Source of the DNA: Didymella arachidicola | Lineage: Eukaryota > Ascomycota > Dothideomycetes > Pleosporales > Didymellaceae | NCBI GenBank assembly: GCA_016630955.3 | Contig: CM050000.1 | Span: forward strand, 124,001-188,000 | Direction: 5' to 3' | DNA length: 64,000 bases | Shown: piece after piece, positions 33,216 to 43,008 of the stretch | Numbering within the stretch: the first letter of the stretch is position 1 | How the letters are laid out: each line of letters begins with the position of its first letter | Notes under the pieces: model-generated | What the model saw: the letters and a program-made list of their open reading frames with translations, nothing else | The model's database searches: none | What the model was told of the DNA's origin: nothing | Position numbers and translations under genes: made by a program

Positions 33216-34358
33216 GATGATATCGCTGTTCGTGCTTGTCGTGAATATATTAAGATGGTGATGTACAAAATGTCGGCCAGCGAGAAGGAATGATGAGCTC
33301 GACGCTCAAATGAAAATGAAGAGAGGACCCCAAACGCAAAGCGCTCAAAGCAACGTAGCCGGGCGATCAGGAAGCTTTCGTAAATGCGGAGTGCTTTGTC
33401 GCAGCATTGGCATGAGGCGCTCTTGGTACTTTCCTGAGGCAACAATACGCGCCTGCAGCTCGGGAGTGACCGCGCCAACCCACGACAAGCAACTGACAAG
33501 CTTTCTGCGACAATGCGAGATGCATTGCGATGCGCTCTCACACGTATGGTGTGTGAAGCTACGTTATGAACCCCCATTCTGTTCGATCGCCAAGCTGAAA
33601 CAGTGGTGAAGAAGTGTCAACTGCATGTCTTGGCTTAGCGCGGATCGCGAAACGAGAACGCCAGCGCCGCCAAAGGCGATCTGAGACGCGTGCAGCAGCG
33701 TTGAATTACGCGCTGTACGGCTGTCGTTGTATGAGAGCCCGTAAACCTGGTGCATTGTGGAGCGTGGGATTATAGAGCGATCGCTATAGGTCCAGTTGAG
33801 TGGGCATTCAAACGGCGGCACAACTCTTGCGTATCAAGGCAACGACGAAGATTCAGGAGTGACAATGTTGCCGCACGGTAATACGCCGGGTATTTTGCTG
33901 CGTGTTTGAAGGCCAGTCAGCTAATGTTCGCTGCCAATGTTCGGTTGTTCCGGAAATGTCATTTTCTGACGGCTGTTCACAGTTGCCGTATCGAGGGTGG
34001 AGATGGCAATCCACACGTCGCATCTTGCGCCTGCCCATGTTCGCCTCAAGCCGTGCTGGGTACGCATCGTCAGGAGCGCGGTTCGTGTGGCAGGGATGGT
34101 AGCTCCCTTCAAGTTCCGCGGTCAATGCGGTGCTGTCTCAGGAACTCAGGTTTGTCGGTTGGCTCTTGCATTCAAGCGAGCATGCTGCGAGGGCATGTCA
34201 CCCCATATAAGGTGAGCATATCGCAGAGAGTATGTTGGCAAGCGTTGAACGTGCTCATTCCTTCTCAGACCTTCTCAGCCTGTTTCATCTTCTCTCATCT
34301 GCTGGCAGAACATTCCATTCGTTCGAGGATTCAACGTTAAATTTATAACTCTTTCAAC
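33216..34358. promoter_or_regulatory. Divergent intergenic region between UstYa-like and repeat-precursor genes
   Basis: A 1.14-kb spacer shared by the two start codons; co-regulation would work from here. I see no further gene. Short open frames at 33310-33609 and 33906-34340 have no motif. A pyrimidine-rich leader with TCTTCTCTCATC lies just before the precursor ATG. Confidence 0.45.
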
Positions 34359-35247
34359 ATGAGATTTACCGCTATTACCCTTTTGGCACTTGGTGCTTCG
34401 GCCACCGCCTATGTCGTCAATGACAAGAAGGTCGTGACCGATAATGCCGTTGAGGCCCGTGTAATCGTAAGTCATCCATAGTATTGGCCTTGGAGCCCAT
34501 GCCAACAATCCACAGGGAAGCGGCCCCGTCCGTGCATCTGCTCTCGTAGCTGCTATGCAGGCCCGTAGCCCCGAGCCCCATCACAAGGGCAAGGGCAAAG
34601 GCAAGAAGAACAACAAGCGCGAGGAGTTCGACCAGGCGGCCGACGATGCCCACTGGGCTGATCTTCACGCTCGTGAGCCCCACCACAAGGGCAAGGGCAA
34701 GGGCAAGAAGAACAACCAGCGCTCTGTCGAGGTCGAGGTGCGCGAGCCCCATCACAAGGGCAAGGGCAAGGGCAAGAAGAATAACAAGCGCGAGGCTGAG
34801 GCCGATGAGGCTGAGGCCGATGAGGATGAGGATGATCTGACCAAGCGCGAGCCCCACCACAAGGGTAAGGGCAAGGGCAAGAAGAATAACAAGCGCGAGG
34901 CTGAGGCCGATGAGGCTGAGGCCGATGAGGATGAGGATGATCTGACCAAGCGCGAGCCCCACCACAAGGGCAAGGGCAAGGGCAAGAAGAACAACAAGCG
35001 CTCTGTCGAGGTCGAGGCTCGCCAGGACTTTGACCAGGCGGCTGACGACGCTCACTGGGCCGACCTCCACACGCGGGAGCCCCACCACAAGGGCAAGGGC
35101 AAGGGCAAGAAGAACAACCAGCGCTCTGTCGAGGTCGAGGCTCGCCAGGACTTTGACCAGGCGGCTGACGACGCTCACTGGGCCGACCTCCACACGCGGG
35201 AGCCCCACCACAAGGGCAAGGGCCGCAAGGGCAAGGGCGCTAACTAA
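34359..35247 (+). CDS. Secreted Kex2-type repeat precursor, 7 x EPHHKGKG peptide
   Basis: Exons 34359-34466 and 34516-35247, with a 49-bp intron (GTAAGT...CCACAG); 279 residues. A signal peptide (MRFTAITLLALGASATA) and a leader of about 38 residues precede seven repeats beginning at 34573, 34675, 34744, 34849, 34954, 35077 and 35200. Each starts EPHHKGKGKGKKNN(K/Q)R; the last is changed and ends GKGAN. Between them lie acidic or mixed spacers: (E/D)FDQAADDAHWADLH(A/T)R three times, EAEADEAEADEDEDDLTKR twice, and SVEVE(V/A)R three times. Dibasic KR sites follow several units, and EAEA after KR is a classic dipeptidyl-aminopeptidase trim signal. The gene therefore looks like a Golgi-processed precursor of basic 14-residue peptides, like Kex2-processed repeat proteins, pheromones or dikaritins. 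It lacks pheromone Trp/Cys and the Tyr/Phe core of known ustiloxins. Confidence 0.88.
34573..35247 (+). repeat. In-frame coding repeats of the precursor gene
   Basis: Unit lengths are 102, 69, 105, 105, 123, 123 and 48 bp. The two 105-bp units differ by very few bases, as do the two 123-bp units, which indicates recent tandem duplication. The same region gives a long but spurious open frame on the minus strand. Confidence 0.9.
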
Positions 35248-35637
35248 ACGTTTGCATCTGGCGACGGTTGACTGCACTGGTGCGGTGGATGAGTGGAGCT
35301 AGAATGGGCTGAGAGAGGTGGTGGTTGCTGTTATGACGTTAACCTATAGATCGATTATTGCTATTAGCTCAGTTGTAATGACCGAACGATGCTTCGAGAT
35401 TGATGTTCTGAGAATGCTTCGCCTCGTGATTGTTTGCAGGAGTGTATTCGTTACTGATTTGTCTTCTCGCTCCTGTGACAGTGTACATCTGGTGTTCGTG
35501 AACCAGATACTTCATATTCGTGATGGGTCAATCGCAGAATAGTGACACAGTCAGCCATTGAATTCAAGGGGAATAAAGTCGTCTTTCATGTTGGGTCTTG
35601 CGGATAGTATCGAGCTTCCGAGCTGCTTCGTTAGATA
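35248..35637. other. Intergenic, 3' region
   Basis: About 390 bp, AT-rich, between the precursor gene and the following F-box/LRR-like gene in the same orientation. No gene seen. Confidence 0.5.
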
Positions 35638-36948
35638 ATGGATACGCTAAGTCGAGAGCTCTTCGATCTGGTGCTGGAGCACCTCGCCGTGTACGACTTC
35701 CCCTTCAGCGCCCGCTTTGCCGTTCTTGACGATGCATCACGACAAGCCATACTGGTAGCACGACAGATAGCACGCTGCTTCCGCGATTCAAAAGCAGTCG
35801 AGGACCTGTACGTTACTGTGCTAGAGGAGACACCGTTTCGCTGGTACGGTAATCAAATGCCGAGACTGGTAGGAGTATCTCGGTCCAGCTGGGCTGCCCG
35901 AATGTCGACACTGTCACTTTGCGGCATGAAGTTCGACGCATCAGACACTGGTGAGAAGACCATGTGTGGAAGCGGTCATTCACTTACAACCCCACCCCGG
36001 ACGGACCTTGCGAGGATACTTCGACGGTTCGCGCGCGTCAAGTACCTTAGGTACTACGCAATATCGCCGAACGTTTTCCGCGAGGTCTTCTGGGGCCACA
36101 AATCTGTGTGGAACGGTGGTCCAGCGCCGCAATGGGGATATCCACTTGACGATGAGAATGTCCCCTCTTGGAGCGTTCAGCAGCAGAATGCGTCTTGGAT
36201 TTGCGGCCACACATTGAACGACGTCGTGAAAGCGGATCTGCCCCTGGAGAGCGTGACGTTTCCTCTGTTCGGAAACAGAGCCTCGTATTGCGCTATACAG
36301 GTGACTCAAGCTTACTTCCCTGCGGCGTTGAAACGCCTCTCCATCTCGTTGACTCGGCGCTTCGAAGACATCCCTTTGTTCGAGCCTTGGCTTAGGAACT
36401 TGAGGAACCTCATCTTCCTCGAGGTGGCTGTGTGCGAACATCCGCTATACTTGATGCCCCGGGGTCCATTTGCGAGCTGTCAACAGCTGACTGGAGTGGA
36501 AGCACGAACGTCACGTGACCAACTGCCACGATTGGAGGAGTTTCGTCTTATGTCTGACAATCAGGTCTGTTTCAGCGAGCGCGGTATATTCTCGGCCTTG
36601 GCGCTCTTTCCAAAACTCCAAAAGCTTGGCCTGGCACACATACTGATCAAATCAGAGCTCAACAACGCCAATTCTTGGGAAAGCCTCTTGACACGACTCG
36701 TTCCCAAAGCCTTAAACAGACTCTGGCTGCTGGATCCACGCAATCTCTGGTCCGAGGGAACTGGCCAGGACGGCCACAATGTGATGGAGAAGTACAAGGT
36801 GGGTGATGGCTTTAGGGCTGCGGCGCGTCACGTACGGTTGATGGACACCAACTCGCTGTGGACGAAGAACTCAGAGCCACCGAGAAGGAGGAACTTTGAC
36901 TATCCTGGATTCGCTATCTTCGAGCAGGTGCCAGAGGAACCGTTGTAG
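35638..36948 (+). CDS. F-box/LRR-like hypothetical protein
   Basis: A single exon of 436 residues starting MDTLSRELFDLVLEHLAVYD, a degenerate F-box-like opening (LxRELxxLVLEHL). Later segments alternate short strands and helices with regularly spaced leucines (FPAALKRLSISL, WLRNLRNLIFLEVAV, LPRLEEFRLMSD, LFPKLQKLGLAHIL), consistent with irregular leucine-rich repeats. The C-terminus (PRRRNFDYPGFAIFEQ) resembles the end of other fungal proteins of this kind. A role as substrate receptor of an SCF ligase is possible but not shown. Confidence 0.78.
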   Translation: MDTLSRELFDLVLEHLAVYDFPFSARFAVLDDASRQAILVARQIARCFRDSKAVEDLYVTVLEETPFRWYGNQMPRLVGVSRSSWAARMSTLSLCGMKFDASDTGEKTMCGSGHSLTTPPRTDLARILRRFARVKYLRYYAISPNVFREVFWGHKSVWNGGPAPQWGYPLDDENVPSWSVQQQNASWICGHTLNDVVKADLPLESVTFPLFGNRASYCAIQVTQAYFPAALKRLSISLTRRFEDIPLFEPWLRNLRNLIFLEVAVCEHPLYLMPRGPFASCQQLTGVEARTSRDQLPRLEEFRLMSDNQVCFSERGIFSALALFPKLQKLGLAHILIKSELNNANSWESLLTRLVPKALNRLWLLDPRNLWSEGTGQDGHNVMEKYKVGDGFRAAARHVRLMDTNSLWTKNSEPPRRRNFDYPGFAIFEQVPEEPL

Positions 36949-37089
36949 GATAGCAATGCAGATGACGCCCAGGGTGTGCTTCCAGACAACTGACGTTATC
37001 AGAATTCCCAGGGCCTCCACGGTCTTGCTAGTCGACTTTGTGTGGACTGGCTGGTAAGGTCATTCGTGCTTTTCCGTTGCTTCGACCCT

Positions 37090-37975
37090 TCACCGTTTCC
37101 TTGTTCGTCTCGATGCGACGGGCTTCGGCTTCGCTCTGTTCGTCCGTCGCGTAGTAGGGGCGCTGTCTTCCTCTTCGTCTTCTGACTCGGAGCTAGATTC
37201 GTCTTCGTCATCTTCTTCATTCTCTTCATCTTCGGAGTCGGAGTCGGATACGGTGGACTGGGCCTTATTGTTTTTGGCAGTGGCTCCAGCCTTCGCACCC
37301 TTCCCGCTCTTTCCAGCCGATCGACTGGCTCTTGTGCTTTTCTTTGGCGGCGGTGTAGATGCGGCGACGCTCTCGTCTCGGTGTGAGTGCACGCCGTCTG
37401 GCAGGTCACTGAGCAGACCCATGCCTGGCACGTATAGCGCCTTCTCATCTTCGATGGGCATCATAGGCGGCGACGAGGCCTCAGATGAGTCAGGGTCCTG
37501 GAAGCGGGACTGCCACATCAGCTCACCAAACTCGTCCTCGGGCAGCTCAAACTCGGGCGACCTGTCTCCTTCTCTCTCGGAGGTCGCGTTCAGAGCGAAC
37601 TCGTCTTCGCGCGCATCGAGCGTCTCGAGATCATAGAGCTGATCAAGCTTCTTCCAGATGCCAGGGATGCGTGTGTGGGGTACTCTTTCGGTCGCGAAGC
37701 CATGCGAGGTCATATCATTGTGTATCGATATCATGCGAAAATGCTTATGCAGACCTGTGACGTCAGAATAAGAATCTTGGCTTAATTTAAAATGGCTCAC
37801 CTGTTGGTTTCCACTTCATCATGCTCTTTAGCAGCTGAATCTCCTGCTCGTCTTCCCACGGATCATTGAGTAGCTCGTCCTGCGACAACGTATTCGAGGC
37901 CTGCGGTGTCCCGGGCTGGCCATCGCCGAGCGGCGTGGAAGCTGCGCTAGCTTTCGCCTTCTTTCGTGGCGGCAT
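37090..37975 (-). CDS. EAF7: NuA4 histone acetyltransferase subunit Eaf7 (CT20/MRGBP)
   Basis: Exons 37975-37801 and 37754-37090, with a 46-bp intron (G|GTGAGC...GTCACAG|GT) that joins WKPT to GLHKHFRMISIH; 279 residues. The CT20 domain is clear: EIQLLKSMMKWKPTGLHKHF, then TRIPGIWKKLDQLYDLETLD. Eaf7 belongs to the NuA4 (and TINTIN) chromatin complex with Eaf3. The N-terminus is basic (MPPRKKAKAS). The C-terminal half is disordered, Ser/Asp/Glu-rich, and ends in a basic RRTNRAKPKPVASRRTRKR tail. It is head-to-head with the gamma-tubulin complex gene. Confidence 0.92.
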
Positions 37976-38142
37976 TGTGGTTGTTTGTCGCGTGTGTGAG
38001 TGAAAAGTGAAATGTTGTCGAGCAATGCGGAGGGTGACGCGCTGCAGGTGCGTTGGAGCTAAAGCTGCAGGGGTGCCCGTAGGGCTGAACCAGTGCTTTC
38101 CGCGTCATGCCCCACCCTCACTTCCTGTCCACCGTCCGAAAT
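37976..38142. promoter_or_regulatory. Bidirectional promoter between EAF7 and the GCP gene
   Basis: Only 167 bp separate the two divergent start codons, so both genes must share this promoter or overlap each other's leaders. Confidence 0.6.
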
Positions 38143-40981
38143 ATGGACGACGAAGATGCCGCATACAACCCCTTCTCGAGCAGTCACGTGTGGAATCAGA
38201 CGGCAGATCATGACAGCTTGGGTACATATGAGTCCTCGCTCTTTGCACCCTTGGAGCTAGACAGTAGGTTCAGGCGTGTCGAATGGCGCAAACGCGTCGC
38301 GCCAATACTGACCGTATGCAGTCAATTCTGTGAGGTTCGACCATCCATATGCACCGAAACATGACCTCGACCGCGAGCTTCGATTGCCTGACCTGGAAAC
38401 ATTCGAATTTGGGCCCCTGCCAGAGCTCGATAGCATCGATGAGTCCAGCATCTCCATCGAGACCCCAGTCCTCGAACCAGAGGAGGATGTGTGGGAGGTT
38501 GCGCTGGAGCTAGGCCCAGCGAACAAGGATATCTTGTTCTATACATGGGAGAGCTTCGAAAGGGGCGAGCAAATACGAAGCCATACGCCATACATCACCG
38601 AACGAGGGCCTGAGGCATATGATGCCGCACTGGCCCACGATGACAGCACAATACCAGCTGGACGCGTGATCAAGGGCGGCGTCCTCCTACAATCGCTGTG
38701 GAATCTCGGCCTTGGTCGATCATCCATCCTCTTTCAGTTCAACTCCGAGCTGAAGAGTTTCGAGCCCACGTTCGCCGATGGACGTGCGTCGGGAATGAGC
38801 ATACTTGCAGCGCAGAGCTTGATCAGCAGATTTGTGCACATCGGAAACACCTTCCTGTATCTCAGAGCGTTTGTTGAGCGTACCTTTTCCTCAGCCAACT
38901 CGATTCCAGCACGAGTTGCCCTGGCCACATCGATATCGAGCATTCTTGGTACCTTGGAAAGCCATCTAGGTAGCAAGTCAGCTAATATTGCGTCGTTACT
39001 TGAGCTACAGCGACTCTTCACAAGGCCTCGCGAGATTCTTATCCATGTCGCTCGCATGACTGACTCAGTCAGACATGCAAAGAGTAACGAGCAGTTGGCT
39101 TCCATTCTCTATCATCGGATACTGGAGGTTGAGGAGAGCGACGGATACTTACGACAGATCTCAGGTAAGATATTGAGTTATGTCGCAGCGCCAAGCCTAC
39201 AATTGATGAGCGAGTGGATTGGCATTAGACAAGAGCAAGGACCGTTACCAATACACGAGAGGGGAAGCTTCGTGACAATCGAAGACGACAACCCGGAACA
39301 GGGACCGTTGGAATATTTGTACCGATCTGAGATGATGCCACGGTTCATTACTCCAGAAGATGGCAACCTCATCTTCGACACAGGCAACAGCCTGCGCTTC
39401 CTGAAGACCCAACATCTGGATCATCCGCTGTCGAATCTGGACAAATTCGATGTGAAGGCACCAGAGATGGAGTGGTACTTTGCTTGGCAGGACATTGAGG
39501 CCGTTGCAAAGAAGGCGAAGGACTACGAAGAGTCACTACGCTCCACACTTCTTCAACTCACACAAAGCCAGGAGGTAGCACGGCCGAGGTCATCACGCGT
39601 CCCCGACACAGAGATCAAGCATCAGTCCGACCCTCATGGTTCGGATCTTGACGAGTTCTTTGAACAATCTATCAAAGATATGAGCGCGCACCCCGGCAGC
39701 TCTAGGAGAGAATTGCCGAATGACCTGCAGTACCTTGTTGATGACTTGCTCGAGTATCAGTCGCAAGCGATCCCCAGCACTTTTGCCCCACCGATTTCAA
39801 TCACATCTGCGTTGTCCTTCCGCCCATTGATCACCGCTCAAGCCAAGCTCGTCAATGCCGCAACACTTCGTCTCTTCTTTCGGGCGCATCAGCTTCATCA
39901 TCACCTATCATTGCAGCGACAGTACCATCTCCTCGGTGATGGCGTCTTCTCGTCTCTCCTAGCCTCTGCTTTGTTTGACCCAGATCGCGAAAGTGCAGAA
40001 CGTCACAAAGGTAAGATGCGCAGTGGTGTGCACATGGGTCTGCAACTCGGCTCGCGTACCGCTTGGCCTCCAGCAAGTTCCGAGCTGCGGCTTGCCCTTC
40101 GCGGCGTCTTGAGCGAGAGCTACTACTCTTCTGCGCTTTACCTATCTAGTGTCGCCGCGGACGCCGCTCCTACAACAAGCACCACAATAACAGGCAGAGA
40201 TACAGACTCACTGCCAGGCCAGCTCAATTTTGCCGTTCGCAATCTGACGGAAGATGAGCAGACGCTTGTCATGGACCCCGACGCTCTTCCAGCTCTCGAC
40301 TTTCTGCGCTTGCAGTATGTACCTCCGCCGCCCTTGCATCTTGTCATTACCGCTGCATCTCTCGAAAAGTACGACACTATCTTCAAATCGCTTCTGCGAC
40401 TGTCTCGGACTCTGTTCGTGATTTCCCACCTTCCTCGTCAATACGCAGATCATATGGCCCGCAAGTTCAGGAACGAGGCCCATCATTTCGTCACCACGTA
40501 CACGAACTACGTGTTCCAAAGTGGCATTGCAGAGCACTGGAGCGAGTTCGACGGGTTTGTTGCGACGTTGGAGAAGAGACTTGATGAGGAGGACAAGGCT
40601 GGCGAACTGGGCACGAGAGTAACAGAGGGTGTTTCGACATTGAAAGACGCACATGACAAGTGTCTTGATAGCATCATGTTCTCGCTGCTGCTGCGACGCA
40701 GACAGCGCAAAGTAGTGGCTCTCGTCGACGAGATATTCGAATCTGTGCTGGCGTTCGCAAAGTTGCAGCGAGGCGATGCAGAGCGGGCTGGTGAAGATGG
40801 GGATACTACAACGGTCGAGGAGCTATATACTAAGCTCAAGGGTAAGATCAGGGTCTTCCTGAGCGTTTGCAGAGGTCTCACGGGCAAGAAGGGCTACGGG
40901 CGCAAGGGCACTACGGAAGAGAACAGCATTGAACGATTGGTCGTGGCTATGGAGATGAATAGCTACTTCACAGCGACGTGA
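38143..40981 (+). CDS. Gamma-tubulin complex component (Spc97/Spc98 family, GCP5/6-like)
   Basis: Exons 38143-38263 and 38322-40981, with a 58-bp intron (A|GTAGGT...TGCAG|TC); 926 residues from MDDEDAAYNPF. An ATG at 38107 in the same frame would add 12 residues. The protein belongs to the GCP family that nucleates microtubules with gamma-tubulin at spindle pole bodies. The first ~100 residues are a divergent lead with FDHPYAPKHDLDRELRLPDLETFEF. The N-terminal GRIP1-like region includes GGVLLQSLWNLGLGRSSILFQF; the C-terminal GRIP2-like region includes LEKYDTIFKSLLRLSRTLFVI and FQSGIAEHWSEF. The length and lead point to the accessory GCP5/GCP6 branch rather than GCP2/3; the exact member is uncertain. 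Confidence 0.83.
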
Positions 40982-41687
40982 GCTTGCATTCTCACTTCAT
41001 AAAGCTTGTCAATATACGATGCCAAATAGACGCACATCCACTTCTGGCATGGCTGATGTCACGGGAATGTGGTTGCTAGCAGATGCAACGTACACGAAAG
41101 TTGCGCACGTTGTGGCTTTGATCAGGACCGTTCATTCGGTGAGAGAACACAATCAGCAGTCTAAGCTGTGATTCTTGGATTATGGTTTGACCGTGGAGCC
41201 GATCAGAAATCAAGGCATCTGAAGAAATGGACTGCGCCCCTGATCAAAATAACACCCTTCAGGGTACGGGCGAGATGGTGGTGCTCGAAGATCGTCGAAG
41301 CCTTTGGTCATCATGAAACAGTGTGTGACCACCACAGCGTGTTTTCATATTTTCAATCATCGATCTCACGTGCAATTGCAGCTCAGTTCTCGTCAATCTC
41401 TCTGCGCAGATGGTGTAAGGAAACCGACCGCTCGGCTGAGCTCTTCATACATCATCAAGCACGCTTCGTAACGTAAAGGTGAGATTGGAAGCCTAGCTTC
41501 GGGGTATTTGTGCTGCAAAAGACGAGAATAAATGCGGTGCTTACGGCTTAGATTCTCGATTGTGTTGGCTTTGCGCCTCCATTGTTTGCTTGATTGCCGT
41601 ATGTGCTTAGTGTCACTACCTTCTGCGCGAGAAAACCGCGGTGGTAACCACAACACTGCACCTCCTGCAACTCCACAGGCCCTAGCG
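40982..41687. other. Intergenic, no gene seen
   Basis: About 700 bp between the GCP gene and the F-box-like gene. A 102-codon frame at 41168-41476 shows no motif. Confidence 0.5.
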
Positions 41688-42489
41688 ATGACCTCCACCC
41701 ACTTCCGCTTTCTCGATTTGCCAAGGGAGCTCCGCTTCCTAGTGTACGAGCACCTCGACACCACGATCCGCCGCGTACAGGCGCTGGAAATATCCTCATC
41801 AACAAACGGCGAGATCGAGTTTCTGTACCCGAGCTTTTCGCCTAGCATTCTGTCTACTTGCAAGCTCATAAATGCGGAGGCAGAGCCTTTCTTCGCTAGA
41901 GCCTACAAGCACGGCACACTCGAGACAACTCATTCTTTTCGACTCGGAGGAGCGGGTGAGCGGGTAATCATGAAGTGTCTCACAGCAGCGCAGCTGCTCA
42001 TGATTGGCCTACAGCAAACTCCTATCCGCAACGATTGCCAAATAATCAGACGGGTGAGTGAAGTCTCACTCCACGAGTGGGCTATTTGGGCTAACGCTGG
42101 AGGTGCAGCCATTCAGAGACTTCGACCCTGTGACCCGGAGAACCGTTGGACCTGCCATGCTCCAATTTGCGAAACGTGCCACACAGATCCACGCGAAGTT
42201 CGGTCGAACTTTGCGTATCAATTTGCAATGGTCTGTCGCACCTCGTGCAGCTTGCCTTCGCGATATGCACTGGTATGGCGCATATCACGCAGCTCGCTAT
42301 CGCGCAATGGTAATGAAGACTTGGTCTTATCCGAGGTATCGCGACGTGTTCGAAGTCGTTCTTAATATCGAGCCAGAGCAAGAAGCCACCACGATGGCGA
42401 CTAGGTGTGTAGTTCTGGCACGAATAATCACAGGGTTCTTTCGAGTCTTGAGACGAGTGGCTTATGGGACCTCATGCGAGTTCATTTAG
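41688..42489 (+). CDS. F-box-like fungal protein (FRFLDLPRELR type)
   Basis: Exons 41688-42053 and 42109-42489, with a 55-bp intron (CGG|GTGAGT...GTGCAG|CCA); 248 residues. It starts MTSTHFRFLDLPRELRFLVYEHLD, then ILSTCKLINAEAEPFF, the two conserved blocks of the family also seen at 31227-31880. An in-frame frame extends upstream to 41532, but the shorter start matches the family and the paralogue. The second exon has no recognised domain. It is the nearest gene downstream of the polyketide synthase but shows no sign of a biosynthetic role. Confidence 0.78.
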
Positions 42490-43008
42490 GCTCACGCTTG
42501 CTGGTCGGCGCTCAAAGCAAACAATGACAGCATGACAAGATGACTAGATCCAGTATATGACCTCGTCTGTTGCGCCAGATCTTGGGTTTTCTGTACAAGC
42601 GCCTGTTATAATGGATTATGGCTTTTGGCTGGGCTCTGCAGGAACACAACGTGACACGTCAATACAGACCAGCGTTTACGTACCAATGTGATTTAGGTAG
42701 AATACAATGATGAGACTAGGGCAAGATGTAGCTTACAAGTTCATGACTTATCAAAAAGCTACAACCTGGATGTCAGCTTGCACCTCAAATGAGTGTTTTG
42801 TAGTGCAGTGAAATCTGATCGTGTACTATGACATCGCTGAAGCGCTTTCCATAAGTTTCCTTGAGCTTCTGAGCCGATCGATATCATCGCAACTAATTTC
42901 ATGTTATTTTGGAAGGAGCGAGATAAATATCGGTAGTTACAAACTTGGATGATACGTGCATGTATTTGTAATATCATGTTCTGTACCTTGTACGGCCATG
43001 CCCTGATG
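42490..43008. other. Intergenic, no condensation domain or gene seen
   Basis: About 520 bp, AT-rich, between the F-box-like gene and the stop of the polyketide synthase (converging 3' ends). I looked for a leftover NRPS condensation domain downstream of the PKS and found none. Confidence 0.5.

Noticed and set aside
34573..35247. Alpha-type mating pheromone precursor
   Set aside because: The KR-EAEA layout fits, but the repeated peptide lacks the Trp, Cys and Gly-Gln-Pro features of known alpha pheromones and is strongly basic.
34417..35277. 286-codon minus-strand open frame, Leu/Val/Ala-rich
   Set aside because: Shadow of the plus-strand coding repeats; the plus strand has a signal peptide, an intron and processing sites.
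42490..43008. Remnant NRPS condensation domain after the PKS
   Set aside because: No HHxxxDG or other condensation-domain motif in any frame downstream of the PKS stop.
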